A stretch of DNA of 64,000 nucleotides from NCBI GenBank assembly GCA_943788505.1, contig CALSQR010000002.1, positions 695,213-759,212 on the forward strand, in the 5' to 3' direction. This DNA comes from an uncultured bacterium. GTDB lineage: Bacteria > Bacteroidota > Rhodothermia > Rhodothermales > UBA10348. Below, one piece after another: positions 9,523-18,334 of this stretch (within the stretch, counting starts at the first letter, position 1; each line of letters starts with the position of its first letter). A model generated the notes under the pieces. The model did no database searches. It was given only the letters and a program-made list of their open reading frames with translations, and was not told the DNA's origin. The translations under genes were made by a program, and so were the position numbers.

Positions 9523-10666
9523 CGAACCCTACTTATACCAAGAACACCGATCGTTTTTCGCTCAGGTCGCTCACCCGATTGAAGAGATGGCCGGTGAAGA
9601 ACTGGCCGAACTAGGTGCTACGAACGTAGACCCTCAGTATCGTGGCGTCCAATTTTCGGCAGATGCGGAGTCATTACGTCGCATTGTGTACTGCGCCCGG
9701 ATTCCCACCCGGGTGATGGCTCCGTTGATGACATTTGACTGCCATTCAGACAAGTACCTGTACAAGCGAGCCTGCGAGATGGACTGGATGTCTCTCATTG
9801 GCGTCTCTCGTACATTCGCGATTTTTGCAACGGTATCCCATAGCCGAATAACGCATTCCAAGTACGCTGCGCTCAAGCTCAAGGATGCTATCGTAGACAC
9901 AATTCGGAACGAGGTCGGCTCGCGCCCTGATGTGGATCGGCACGATCCAGACGTGTCAATCAATTTGCACATCGATAACAACCGAGCCACGGTGAGCATT
10001 GACGTAGCTGGACGGTCTATGCACCGACGTGGGTATCGTCTGGATTCATTGGAAGCGCCGCTTCAGGAAACAGTGGCGGCCGCCATCATTCGCATGAGCG
10101 GCTGGAAGGGAGATGTGCCTCTGCTCGATCCGATGTGCGGCTCCGGTACCATTCTTGCTGAAGCGATGATGGCGGCCGCAAACATCCCTTCGGGCATCTT
10201 GCACGATAACTTCGGCTTTCAGCAACTACCTGATCATGATGCAGCGGCTTGGAAGGCTCAGCGTGTAGAGATCGATGCCGCAATCAAGCCCGTAAAGCAG
10301 GGCCTTATTAGCGGCTCAGATATCGAATCAGAAGCCGTCAAGTTTGCTCGCAGAAACCTCGCAAGGCTTCCTCACGGTAACAGTGTCTCGCTGACAACCC
10401 GGGATTTCGATGACATCGAATCCTTCAAAGACGGTGTCATCATTACAAATCCGCCGTACGGTTTGCGGATTGGCCACCGGAACGCGATTCAGCCGTTGTT
10501 CAAAGGATTTGGCGACTTCCTCAAGCAGCGCTGTACCAACTCGACCGCCTACATCTACGTGGGTAAGCCAGAGCTACTGAAGCTCGTTGGCCTGCGGACA
10601 AAGTGGAAGAGGGAGCTGGTGAATGGCGCGTTGGAAGGACGACTGGCGAAGTACGAGCTGTATTAG
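9515..10666 (+). CDS. THUMP-domain class I SAM-dependent rRNA methyltransferase (RlmL/YpsC type)
   Basis: The protein has an N-terminal ferredoxin-like/THUMP part (FFAQVAHPIEEMAGEELAELGA) and a C-terminal methyltransferase domain. The latter shows the SAM loop LLDPMCGSGTILAEA and the catalytic NPPYG in VIITNPPYGLRIG. These identify the family that makes m2G in 23S rRNA, as in the first half of E. coli RlmL. The start is uncertain. I chose TTG at 9515, overlapping the upstream stop by 8 bases, because family members begin about a dozen residues before FFAQ; ATG at 9482 (11 residues more) is the alternative. Likely translationally coupled to the preceding gene. Confidence 0.85.
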   Translation: MNNEPYLYQEHRSFFAQVAHPIEEMAGEELAELGATNVDPQYRGVQFSADAESLRRIVYCARIPTRVMAPLMTFDCHSDKYLYKRACEMDWMSLIGVSRTFAIFATVSHSRITHSKYAALKLKDAIVDTIRNEVGSRPDVDRHDPDVSINLHIDNNRATVSIDVAGRSMHRRGYRLDSLEAPLQETVAAAIIRMSGWKGDVPLLDPMCGSGTILAEAMMAAANIPSGILHDNFGFQQLPDHDAAAWKAQRVEIDAAIKPVKQGLISGSDIESEAVKFARRNLARLPHGNSVSLTTRDFDDIESFKDGVIITNPPYGLRIGHRNAIQPLFKGFGDFLKQRCTNSTAYIYVGKPELLKLVGLRTKWKRELVNGALEGRLAKYELY

Positions 10667-10702
10667 GCAACAAGCGGTGGCTCTCCGGTGCGTCGCGTGC
10701 CC

Positions 10703-11899
10703 CTACCCTTCGTCTAATGCCGCAACGATAATGTCTAGTGCTTCGTGCAGTACTTCTTCGCTGATGTTCAGCGGCGGAGCGATGCGGACGAGGTTGTTCG
10801 AATGCAGCGTCCAACCCAGAAGGACTCCGTTATCTCGACAGCGTGATACGACTCGCTCTGTGAAAGCAGCGTCCGACAAGGACATGCCAAGCATGGCGCC
10901 TCTGCCACGGATCTCTTCGATGGAATCGTGTCGCAAACGCATGCAGACTTGCTCGGCTATCCATCGTGCCCGTTCCGGCAAACTCTCTGCCTGAAGGACA
11001 CCGAGCGTTGCACGGGCAGCCGCGCACGAGACTGGATGTCCGCCAAACGTAGTCACGTGGGCTAGCGGCGGATCGTTGCGGAAGGTGCCCATAATCTCGC
11101 GAGAGGACACGAATGCTCCGAGAGGCATACCGCCCCCCATCGCCTTGGCTAGCGTGATGATGTCAGGCACGACGCCAAACTGTTCAAAGGCGAAGAGCGA
11201 CCCAGTGCGTCCAAAGCCTGTCTGGATCTCGTCGAATATCAGCAGGGCTCCTACCTCGCTGCATCGTGCTCGCAACGCTTGATGCCATTTACTGGAAGGC
11301 ACAATAATGCCACCTTCACCTTGGATCGGCTCTGTGATGACGCATGCAGTTTGTTCGTCGATGGCGTCAAGCATCTCTGCGTTGCCAAAGGGAAGAAACG
11401 TCACATCCGGTAGCAGCGGTAGAAATGGATCCCGGTACACTGATCGACCCGTTACAGATAGAGAACCGTGTGTGTCTCCGTGATAGGAATTGTGGAAAGC
11501 CACCATTCTGTGACGCCCTGTAGCCTTTTTGGCAAGCTTCAGCGCCCCCTCGTTGGCCTCGGTGCCCGTCATCGTGAAATAGACAGAGTCTAGGCCAGCG
11601 GGCAGCACACTGGTCAGGTCAGCCGCAAATCCCGCTTGGGCTTCCTGAACAAACTCGCCGTAGACCATGACATGAAGATGTCGATCCAGCTGGGCACGAA
11701 TGGCACTCAGAACAGCCGGGTGCCGGTGTCCAATGGAAGAAACCGCGATCCCAGAAATCAGGTCGATCATGCGTGCTCCATCGGCCAGATATAAAAAAGG
11801 GCCTTCTGCACGGTCAATGATGAGCCCCATCGGTTCGTCGCTCGTCCATGCGAGAGAAGATTTAAAATCGTCTGAGGGTTGGCGATGAGTCATTTTCAC
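10703..11899 (-). CDS. class III PLP-dependent aminotransferase (acetylornithine/GABA aminotransferase-like)
   Basis: This 398-residue fold-type I aminotransferase resembles acetylornithine, ornithine and 4-aminobutyrate aminotransferases. It shows ISGIAVSSIGHRHPAV, the cofactor-binding FTMTGTEANEGALKLA and AFHNSYHGDTHGSLS, the class III signature LLIFDEIQTGFGRTG with D223, and PLP lysine K252 in ITLAKAMGGGMPLGAF. It does not lie in an arginine gene cluster, and its upstream region is shared with the divergent histidine operon leader. The true amino donor cannot be told from motifs. The ATG at 11899 is preferred; a second in-frame ATG lies two codons later. Confidence 0.88.
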   Translation of the reverse strand: MKMTHRQPSDDFKSSLAWTSDEPMGLIIDRAEGPFLYLADGARMIDLISGIAVSSIGHRHPAVLSAIRAQLDRHLHVMVYGEFVQEAQAGFAADLTSVLPAGLDSVYFTMTGTEANEGALKLAKKATGRHRMVAFHNSYHGDTHGSLSVTGRSVYRDPFLPLLPDVTFLPFGNAEMLDAIDEQTACVITEPIQGEGGIIVPSSKWHQALRARCSEVGALLIFDEIQTGFGRTGSLFAFEQFGVVPDIITLAKAMGGGMPLGAFVSSREIMGTFRNDPPLAHVTTFGGHPVSCAAARATLGVLQAESLPERARWIAEQVCMRLRHDSIEEIRGRGAMLGMSLSDAAFTERVVSRCRDNGVLLGWTLHSNNLVRIAPPLNISEEVLHEALDIIVAALDEG

Positions 11900-11931
11900 G
11901 ATTTCGTAACGGGTTTGGCTCCTTCAGTACC

Positions 11932-11939
11932 TATATTTG
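11932..11939 (+). promoter_or_regulatory. possible Bacteroidota-type -7 element for the his leader transcript
   Basis: TATATTTG fits the Bacteroidota -7 consensus TAnnTTTG and lies about 100 bases before the histidine leader peptide. A matching -33 TTTG at the usual 19-21 base spacing is not evident (the nearest TTTG, 11914-11917, is too close). This is a weak call based only on position and one element. Confidence 0.25.
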
Positions 11940-12042
11940 GCCGTCCGGTGTTTGCCGGGACCCAACTTAGTAATTTCGGCTCGCACTTTTTGCGACAGGC
12001 CACTGAACGATGCTAAACAGACCAAACACGAGAGTCCTTTTA

Positions 12043-12114
12043 ATGATGCGCCACACGGCTCATCATGGTCATGCCGTTCATGCCCAGCATCATCCGATGC
12101 CAGACAGCGACTAG
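12043..12114 (+). CDS. histidine-rich leader peptide of the his operon (23 aa)
   Basis: A short frame starts at 12043 (or at the adjacent ATG, 12046) and ends at TAG 12112-12114. Seven of its 23 codons are histidine (at 12052, 12061, 12064, 12070, 12079, 12088 and 12091), including two His-His pairs. It is followed by a strong terminator hairpin (12142-12168) and then hisG at 12216. A His-rich peptide, a terminator and histidine biosynthesis genes in this order is the classical layout of transcription attenuation: ribosomes stalled at His codons when charged tRNA-His is low prevent the terminator from forming. It is too short for ordinary gene calling. The arrangement is seen directly; the regulatory role is inferred. 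Confidence 0.85.
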   Translation: MMRHTAHHGHAVHAQHHPMPDSD

Positions 12115-12125
12115 GGTTTCCCGAA

Positions 12126-12172
12126 CAACACTATTGTTGAGGGCATTCCGGTCGCATTCCGGAATGCCTTTT
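12126..12172 (+). terminator. his operon attenuator: small hairpin plus intrinsic terminator
   Basis: A perfect 10-bp stem GGCATTCCGG (12142-12151) pairs with CCGGAATGCC (12159-12168) over a 7-base loop and is followed by TTTT and a further T-rich stretch. A smaller hairpin CAACA/TGTTG (12126-12139) precedes it. A possible antiterminator pairing is GATGCC (12096-12101), just after the last His codons, with GGCATT (12142-12147); this alternative fold is only hypothetical. Confidence 0.85.
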
Positions 12173-12215
12173 CTGTTTTACGCACTTTTTCCATTCTGAA
12201 CTTCCTTCCGATTCC

Positions 12216-13076
12216 ATGAGTCAGCGTCTACGACTCGCCATCCAGAGCTCCGGTCGTCTGTCCGATTCGACCTCCGACCTGCTTTCTGCCTGCGGCATTC
12301 GTGTCAACAAGCCAGATCGCAAACTGCGCATGGTATCCGATCATTTTGACTTGGAAGTCTTATTTGTTCGCGATGACGACATCCCGAATTACGTAGCAGA
12401 CGGCGTCGCCGATGCGGGTGTGGTCGGCGAGAACGTTGTTCTCGAAAAGAACAGACCCGTCCGCCAATTAGATCGCCTAGGCTTTGCGGGTTGTCGTTTG
12501 TCGATTGCCTTACCAAAGGCCGACAAGTACGATTCGATCCAAGACCTGAACGGTCGTCATATTGCGACCTCCTATCCCGGACTGTTGGGGCGGTATTTGG
12601 AGAAGCACGGGGTCGATGCCTCTATTCACATGATTTCGGGGTCCGTGGAGATTGCTCCAGGCATTGGCTTAGCCGATGGTATCTGCGATATCGTCAGTTC
12701 CGGTAGCACGTTGATCAGCAACGGCCTCAAGGAAGTCGAAGTGATCCTTCGCTCCGAAGCCGTCCTCATCGCCTCTGAATCCCTTTCGGAGGAGAAACAA
12801 GACTTACTCGATCGACTTCGTTTCCGCATCCAGTCTGTCCTCACAGCCAAGAAGCATCGCTACATTCTCATGAATGTGCCCAATGCAGCCATCGATAAAG
12901 TCATCGATATTCTACCGGGAATGAAAGCTCCGACTGTGATGCCTCTGGCAACCGAAGGGTGGAGCTCAGTACACAGTGTCATTCCAGAAAATGCATTCTG
13001 GGATGTCATCGAAAGCCTGAAAGAAGCAGGTGCTGAAGGCATGCTCGTCGTTCCAATTGAGAAAATGGTGCTGTAA
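12216..13076 (+). CDS. hisG: ATP phosphoribosyltransferase, long form
   Basis: This enzyme catalyses the first step of histidine synthesis, joining PRPP and ATP to give phosphoribosyl-ATP. The start MSQRLRLAIQSSGRL and later LEVLFVRDDDIPNYVADGVADAGVVGENV match HisG. The PRPP-binding loop is seen in GLADGICDIVSSGSTLISNGL. At 286 residues it is the long form, and the C-terminal third (LMNVPNAAIDKVIDILPGMKAPTVMPL) is the ACT-like regulatory domain that gives histidine feedback inhibition and removes the need for HisZ. It is the first structural gene after the His leader and attenuator, and its stop is two bases before the hisD-hisB fusion. Confidence 0.96.
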   Translation: MSQRLRLAIQSSGRLSDSTSDLLSACGIRVNKPDRKLRMVSDHFDLEVLFVRDDDIPNYVADGVADAGVVGENVVLEKNRPVRQLDRLGFAGCRLSIALPKADKYDSIQDLNGRHIATSYPGLLGRYLEKHGVDASIHMISGSVEIAPGIGLADGICDIVSSGSTLISNGLKEVEVILRSEAVLIASESLSEEKQDLLDRLRFRIQSVLTAKKHRYILMNVPNAAIDKVIDILPGMKAPTVMPLATEGWSSVHSVIPENAFWDVIESLKEAGAEGMLVVPIEKMVL

Positions 13077-13078
13077 CC

Positions 13079-14932
13079 ATGCAGGTAATCACAAACCCGG
13101 AGCGGTCGGACTACGAGAGCCTGTGCCAGCGTAGTGAAATGGGCGGTCAAGAGATTGGTACTGCGGTCCAAGACATTCTGGACACAGTGCGAACGGAGGG
13201 CGATTCCGCTCTTCGCCGATTCACGGCAGAATTCGATGGGGTTCAAGTCGATGAGCTTGGCGTTTCGACGGCTGGTGCAACTGTTGCGGACGAGTTGGCG
13301 GAAGCCATTCTGATCGCGGCTCGTAATATTCGCGCCTTTCATGCCGCTCAAAAAGAACCTGTCCGGGAAGTCGAAACCACTCCAGGTGTTCGGTGCTGGC
13401 GTAAGTCCGTGCCCATTGAACGCGTAGGACTATACGTCCCGGGTGGCACGGCCCCCCTTTTCTCTACTGTCCTCATGCTGGCCATACCGGCTGTCATTGC
13501 AGGCTGCAGTGAGATTTTTTTGTGCACACCACCTGGCAAAGATGGGACGGTTGATCCAGCCATCCTGTACGCCGCGCGGGAAGCTGGCGTGACCAACGTC
13601 TTTACGGTCGGTGGCGCCCAAGCCATTGCTGCTATGGCCTACGGGACAGAGTCTATTCCAAAGGTCGACAAGATCTTTGGTCCTGGAAATCAGTGGGTAG
13701 ATATTGCCAAGCGGCTACTTGCCTCCGATGGCATTGCGATTGACCTGCCAGCAGGCCCTACGGAAGTTGCGATGCTGATTGATGAGTCTGCTTCGGCCGA
13801 CTTTGTGGCCGCTGACATCCTTTCTCAGGCAGAGCATGGCGTGGATAGTGATGTCTTGGTCGCGGCTTTTGGTCCCGTCGATACGGACGCCATCCGATCA
13901 GCCGTCGAGAAACAGCTTGCTTCGCTACCCCGTGCTGATGTGGCTAGCCAAGTGGTTGAGCGAATGCGTGTTGTATTGTTTGATAATGCAACGGATGCGG
14001 TCGCTCTCATCAATGCCTATGCGCCAGAGCATCTCGTTATTCAGACCAGGCACGCGGCCGCTGTAGCTGAAGAAATTACCCAGGCTGGATCCGTGTTTAT
14101 TGGACCTTGGACGCCTGAGTCCCTGGGCGATTATGCATCGGGGACGAACCACACGCTGCCTACAAATGGCGCGGCGCGTGCCTTTTCTGGGGTGTCGTTA
14201 GACTCATTCGTTCGTAAGATCACCTTTCAGCAGGCTAGCCGAGAAGGTCTGGAGCAACTGGGGCCTCACGTTGCTGTTATGGCCGAGGCTGAGCAGCTAC
14301 AAGGACACGCGGAGGCCGTCCGCGTACGGCTGGGTTCTGCTGCAGGACCGTCTTCGGCTCGGCGAGGGTTCGTTCGACGCAAAACGAACGAGACGGATAT
14401 CGTCATCGAAATCGACTTGGACGGCGCAGGCAGAAGTCACTGCCGTACCGGCATTCATTTCTTAGATCATATGTTAGATCAGATCGCGCGTCATGCGCAT
14501 ATCGATCTTTCCGTGCGATGTGATGGGGATCTGGAAGTCGATGAGCATCATACGGTTGAAGACACGGCGATTGCCCTCGGCACGGCGTTGGACAAAGCAC
14601 TTGGAGAACGACGTGGTATCGAGCGCTACGGCTTCACCGCGCCAATGGACGATGCCCTCGCGCAAGTAGCCATCGACTTTTCCGGAAGGGCCTGGCTCGT
14701 ATGGGAAGTGGAACTGCACCCGGGTCGCATCGGCGAGATGCCCGCAGAGATGTTCAGTCACTTCTTCAAATCACTCAGTGATGCGGCCCGCATGAATCTA
14801 AATGTCCGCGCAACCGGAGAAAACCAACACCATATTGTAGAATCCATCTTCAAAGGGTTCGCTAGAGCTCTTGGAATGGCTATTCGCAAGACGGGTGATG
14901 ACCGACTTCCGAGCACAAAAGGAACGCTCTGA
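13079..14932 (+). CDS. hisDB: fused histidinol dehydrogenase - imidazoleglycerol-phosphate dehydratase (HisD-HisB)
   Basis: One uninterrupted frame of 617 residues joins two histidine enzymes. Residues 1 to about 420 are histidinol dehydrogenase (last two oxidation steps, NAD+ and Zn2+): VGLYVPGGTAPLFSTVLML, KIFGPGNQWVD, Zn ligands in SQAEHGVDSD, catalytic Glu-His in AYAPEHLVIQT, DYASGTNHTLPT and the C-terminal LQGHAEAVRVRLG. After a roughly 10-residue linker (AAGPSSARRG), residues about 433-617 are IGP dehydratase: RKTNETDIVIEIDLDG, HFLDHMLDQIARH, DEHHTVEDTAIALG and QHHIVESIFKGFARAL, which hold the Mn2+-binding histidines. Both active sites look complete. hisC, which usually sits between hisD and hisB, is absent. 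The fusion is unusual; a sequencing or assembly error removing a stop is the main alternative. Confidence 0.92.
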   Translation: MQVITNPERSDYESLCQRSEMGGQEIGTAVQDILDTVRTEGDSALRRFTAEFDGVQVDELGVSTAGATVADELAEAILIAARNIRAFHAAQKEPVREVETTPGVRCWRKSVPIERVGLYVPGGTAPLFSTVLMLAIPAVIAGCSEIFLCTPPGKDGTVDPAILYAAREAGVTNVFTVGGAQAIAAMAYGTESIPKVDKIFGPGNQWVDIAKRLLASDGIAIDLPAGPTEVAMLIDESASADFVAADILSQAEHGVDSDVLVAAFGPVDTDAIRSAVEKQLASLPRADVASQVVERMRVVLFDNATDAVALINAYAPEHLVIQTRHAAAVAEEITQAGSVFIGPWTPESLGDYASGTNHTLPTNGAARAFSGVSLDSFVRKITFQQASREGLEQLGPHVAVMAEAEQLQGHAEAVRVRLGSAAGPSSARRGFVRRKTNETDIVIEIDLDGAGRSHCRTGIHFLDHMLDQIARHAHIDLSVRCDGDLEVDEHHTVEDTAIALGTALDKALGERRGIERYGFTAPMDDALAQVAIDFSGRAWLVWEVELHPGRIGEMPAEMFSHFFKSLSDAARMNLNVRATGENQHHIVESIFKGFARALGMAIRKTGDDRLPSTKGTL

Positions 14933-15516
14933 TGTCTGTTGCCATCCTCAAATACAATGCGGGCAATGTCCAGTCAGTACGATTTGCGCTGGCGCGTCTA
15001 GGCGTTGAAGCTGTCCTCACCGATGATCCGGCGGCGCTTCGCGCCGCCTCCCATGTCATTTTCCCGGGCGTTGGTGAAGCATCCTCCGCCATGACATATC
15101 TCCGTGAACGGGGCCTGGATGAGACCATCAAATCTCTCACACAACCTGTTCTTGGGATATGCCTCGGCCTACAACTCATGTGCCGATATTCTGAGGAAGC
15201 AAACACGGATTGCCTCAGCATCTTCGATACCGACGTCCGCAAATTTCGAGGAGAGGAGAAAATTCCTCAGATCGGCTGGAATACCGTAAAGCATGATGGA
15301 ACGGGCCTCTTCGTGGGAATCCCCGACCTCGCACACTTTTACTTCGTGCACTCTTTCTTTGCCGACTCGTGCGCGCGGCAAATTGCCGAAACCGACTACA
15401 TCCAACCGTTTGCTTCGGCAATCACACACGACAATTTCAGCGCAGTTCAATTCCACCCGGAAAAAAGTGCTGACGTTGGCTCACAGCTGCTGAAGAATTT
15501 TCTGGAGATGGGCTAG
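14932..15516 (+). CDS. hisH: imidazole glycerol phosphate synthase, glutaminase subunit
   Basis: This class I glutamine amidotransferase supplies ammonia to HisF. The nucleophile is C77 in VLGICLGLQLM, and the catalytic His-Glu pair is H175/E177 in QFHPEKSAD. GNVQSVRFALARLG and IPQIGWN are also typical. Its ATG shares one base with the hisD-hisB stop (TGATG), so translation is coupled. Its synthase partner hisF lies 27 kb away on the minus strand, and hisA is not in the window. Confidence 0.95.
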   Translation: MSVAILKYNAGNVQSVRFALARLGVEAVLTDDPAALRAASHVIFPGVGEASSAMTYLRERGLDETIKSLTQPVLGICLGLQLMCRYSEEANTDCLSIFDTDVRKFRGEEKIPQIGWNTVKHDGTGLFVGIPDLAHFYFVHSFFADSCARQIAETDYIQPFASAITHDNFSAVQFHPEKSADVGSQLLKNFLEMG

Positions 15517-15566
15517 CAATACATATCCTGCTTTAGCCACGATTGCGCGTGTCCGATACTTGAAGA

Positions 15567-15893
15567 ATGAAACTTCTCATTCTAGCCATAATTGCTCTGC
15601 CCCCATTGCTGTCCATGCTCATCAAGCACTGGATAACTCGGAAGCACACGGCCGAACCCGAGATCTACGTCGAAAACGACATTGAAGCTGCCTTAGGCAA
15701 GCAACTCGAACGCCAAAGATTCGAGGCTGCATTACAGCAAACTGAGGTTGACAAACAAGCCTCCCGTCTCGACCCCCGATGGCGTACTTCAGCTGAAATG
15801 ATGCCGGAAGAACAATTGCAGCGAAAACACGGAGCGTTTGCCCCGAGCCAGCCAATTGTTATTTACGATGACACGCTGAGCAACTCCGCCTGA
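15567..15893 (+). CDS. small membrane-anchored protein of unknown function
   Basis: This 108-residue protein starts with one hydrophobic segment (LLILAIIALPPLLSMLI) and continues with a charged, probably helical tail rich in Glu, Gln and Arg. No known domain is recognised. It lies 50 bases after hisH on the same strand, before tRNA-Ser, and may share the his transcript. The codon pattern looks like real coding sequence, but no motif confirms it. Confidence 0.5.
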   Translation: MKLLILAIIALPPLLSMLIKHWITRKHTAEPEIYVENDIEAALGKQLERQRFEAALQQTEVDKQASRLDPRWRTSAEMMPEEQLQRKHGAFAPSQPIVIYDDTLSNSA

Positions 15894-16039
15894 AAGAATT
15901 TAGACAACTGTTTTCTTTTTGATCAGCTCTTCGTTGAAACCAAAGTGCTTCCGGCGTAGTTTTGCGGCTTCCCAATCGGAATTCTTATGAGATCTGGTTG
16001 GTGGCTTTGACCGATTAGCGCAAGCTGATCACCGCCTTC

Positions 16040-16128
16040 GGAGGGGTGGCAGAGCCTGGCTGAATGCACCGGTCTTGAAAACCGGCATACCTTCATCGGT
16101 ATCGTGGGTTCGAATCCCACCCCCTCCG
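16040..16128 (+). tRNA. tRNA-Ser (anticodon UGA)
   Basis: An 89-base class II tRNA. The acceptor stem GGAGGGG pairs with CCCCTCC, the anticodon loop GTCTTGAAAAC gives UGA, a long variable arm follows, and the T-loop GGTTCGAATCC is present. The discriminator base is G. The 3' CCA is not fully encoded (GCAA follows). UGA reads UCN serine codons. Confidence 0.95.
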
Positions 16129-16137
16129 CAAGACAAA

Positions 16138-16171
16138 CCCCGCTCACGAACATCGTGAGTGGGGTTTTTTT
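16138..16171 (+). terminator. intrinsic terminator after tRNA-Ser
   Basis: The stem CCCCGCTCACG pairs with CGTGAGTGGGG (one G-T pair) across a 5-base loop and is followed by seven T residues. It ends the tRNA transcript and lies just before the end of the convergent DUF2911 gene. Confidence 0.92.
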
Positions 16172-16204
16172 GTGGTCGTACGGAGAATGCTTGTATTCGA
16201 AGCT

Positions 16205-17191
16205 TTAGTCCTCGACCCGATCACCTTCCGCCATAACCCTATCATCTCTTTGGGCACGCTGAACGAAGCGATTGGCATGGCCGTCCTCGTCAAACTCGAA
16301 TTCCCACATGTCCCAGTCTCCCAAGGAGGCCAAGTCTCCATTGATATAGCCCCCGGTGCTAAAAATGCCCTGAGCCTTGCGGATGAAAATCATCTGAGGG
16401 GTGCCTGGCTCTTGGCCCATCATTTCGGACCATCTATCTGAATATCCAATCAGGTGGCCTTTTTCAGAATCGAATTCAACGCGTAAGTCACTAGGCTCCA
16501 TCATATCATCAAAGTATTGCATCATTTCTTTGATTTGCTCCTCGGTCTGGCCCTCCTTGTACTCCTCGATTTCCTCGTCTGATGGACGACCCACGCTTTC
16601 ATAGATCATCCAATTACCCAAATAAGGCTCAACTTCCTCCAGGGTAAAGACATAGTCATAGCCCGGGTCTACACCCAAATCGAACGATGCGAAGGTAGTG
16701 CCCCACTTGAAATGGATTTGTCCTCCGTCGACTCGAATGTGCTGGATGTCGAACGTCAGCGTTTCGGTAAAGAAGTCGATCTCCTTAGGCTGAAACTCAA
16801 TCCGTGTATACGCGCTGTCTAGTGCTGGATACGGAACATGAAAGAGCGTTGTATCCCTGTCAAGTACAAGACTCCACGGGCCATCTTCCACAAGGTGAAA
16901 CCAGACGCTGTAGCGACATGCTTCAACATCGACATTATTAATCGTTACCTCCTCAGAGAAACGGAACGCAGTGGACATATTGGCACCGGGCGTCCAATTG
17001 ATATCCCAGTCCTCCACCCCACCGAACAATGGGTTGCGGCCCCTTACAGAAGGACGAGCATAGTCGATCTCGATCTCAGCATTCGCAATGGTTTGCTTTA
17101 GGACACTTCGCTCACTGGCCGCTTGGGCCGAAGCATCGATTGGGACCATTCCAAGGAAAACAAAACACAACAGGGCGAGAACGCGGGACAA
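16205..17191 (-). CDS. secreted DUF2911 protein
   Basis: The protein has a signal peptide (MSRVLALLCFVFLGMVPIDASAQA) and then the DUF2911 pattern RSVLKQTIANAEIEIDYARPSVRGRNPLFGG...WTPGANMSTAFRFSEEV. DUF2911 proteins are common secreted proteins in Bacteroidota with no known biochemical role. The C-terminal region, after about residue 200, is acidic and not part of the core family. Length is 328 residues. Confidence 0.85.
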   Translation of the reverse strand: MSRVLALLCFVFLGMVPIDASAQAASERSVLKQTIANAEIEIDYARPSVRGRNPLFGGVEDWDINWTPGANMSTAFRFSEEVTINNVDVEACRYSVWFHLVEDGPWSLVLDRDTTLFHVPYPALDSAYTRIEFQPKEIDFFTETLTFDIQHIRVDGGQIHFKWGTTFASFDLGVDPGYDYVFTLEEVEPYLGNWMIYESVGRPSDEEIEEYKEGQTEEQIKEMMQYFDDMMEPSDLRVEFDSEKGHLIGYSDRWSEMMGQEPGTPQMIFIRKAQGIFSTGGYINGDLASLGDWDMWEFEFDEDGHANRFVQRAQRDDRVMAEGDRVED

Positions 17192-17286
17192 TAGTCGTTA
17201 CATGGGAAACCACTTTCAGGAGATTTTTAGAAGTCCCGATAATAGGCGAAACCCTAGCTGATTACCAACCATCAGCAAAACTCTGA

Positions 17287-18168
17287 TTAGTGGTTTCCTA
17301 CTACGGCTAGCAGTCGACCATTTGGACTGACGACTAATCGCGAGCCATTCTTCAAACGCAATTTGGCTACTCTCTCCCACTCGTCGCTCGCATCTGGTTT
17401 GAAGGAGTACAGCTCACTGCCTTGCATCATCAACAGACGACCGTCTAGGGTCCAAGTAAAATCACTTCCATCCTCGAAAACAAGAGCCATGACCGTTGAA
17501 ACACCAGTATTCCAGTCGTAATTCCAGATTTCCGCATGATCATCGGCCCATCTAGCGAGATAGCTCGACGCTTCTTCCCCTGGCACCTGCTTGAAGGAAA
17601 AGGCTGAATCTTCGACAATGGTCTGCGAGGAGGAGGTGATTGTATCTAGCAGCTGTACGGTTGGTATCGGCTGCGTCAATCGCCAAAAGAGCACCTTGTC
17701 TTGCCCAACCCATGTGTAATAGGCGACCCAGTCAACATCTGCAATCGGACCGGGCTCCGTAGACCCATCGACCGAGTACCGCCATAAGCCTTGCTGTGCG
17801 ATTGAATCAGTATGAACGACCGAGAACTCACGCCCTCCAGTTCCAGGAATTGGCGTCGGAGAGTATTTGTCTGCATCCGTGAATGTGAGCTGTGAAATGT
17901 CGTCCGACTCGATGTCATACAAATGGATATTTGCCCGGCCAGCACGATCAGATACGAACAAAAGACGCCCATCATCCAAAAACATGGGCTGATTGTCGTA
18001 GCCCTCACGATCCGTGAGCCGCTCAAGCAACTCCACGTCCCCACCATCCAATTCAAACAACCAGATATCGCTGCCACTAGCGCCAGATGACTCCGGGTCG
18101 GACGATGATTGACATCCCACGACGACAATCGTGAAAGCCAGCGCGAGCAAAAGGGAAAAACGATTCAT
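17287..18168 (-). CDS. TolB/WD40-like beta-propeller lipoprotein
   Basis: The ATG at 18168 yields a lipoprotein signal (FSLLLALAFTIVVVGC); the longer frame to 18207 is not needed. Propeller-like repeats are visible as GRLLFVSDRAGRANIHLYDIES, KYSPTPIPGTGGREFSVV and GRLLMMQGSELYSF. It is probably a periplasmic or surface lipoprotein with six-blade propeller repeats of the PD40/TolB kind. Function unknown. Its upstream region, shared with the divergent RIC gene, holds palindromic sites. Confidence 0.75.
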   Translation of the reverse strand: MNRFSLLLALAFTIVVVGCQSSSDPESSGASGSDIWLFELDGGDVELLERLTDREGYDNQPMFLDDGRLLFVSDRAGRANIHLYDIESDDISQLTFTDADKYSPTPIPGTGGREFSVVHTDSIAQQGLWRYSVDGSTEPGPIADVDWVAYYTWVGQDKVLFWRLTQPIPTVQLLDTITSSSQTIVEDSAFSFKQVPGEEASSYLARWADDHAEIWNYDWNTGVSTVMALVFEDGSDFTWTLDGRLLMMQGSELYSFKPDASDEWERVAKLRLKNGSRLVVSPNGRLLAVVGNH

Positions 18169-18233
18169 AGGACCGAGGGCTTGGGGAGAAGCCAGAGAAT
18201 ACAGCATCTTGGTTATGTCACCAAGGCGACAAT

Positions 18234-18245
18234 GGACTAAAGTCC
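18234..18245. promoter_or_regulatory. palindrome GGACT-AA-AGTCC
   Basis: A perfect 5-2-5 dyad in the divergent region between the propeller lipoprotein and the RIC gene. Its half-sites are the same as in the second palindrome at 18335, which suggests a shared regulator. Confidence 0.4.
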
Positions 18246-18334
18246 TCCGGCACCTTACGCAGACTACTCCACCAGTTTGAATTTCTGACGCAACAGTACC
18301 TCATGCGGAACTGACAATCATTTTGATCATATTG

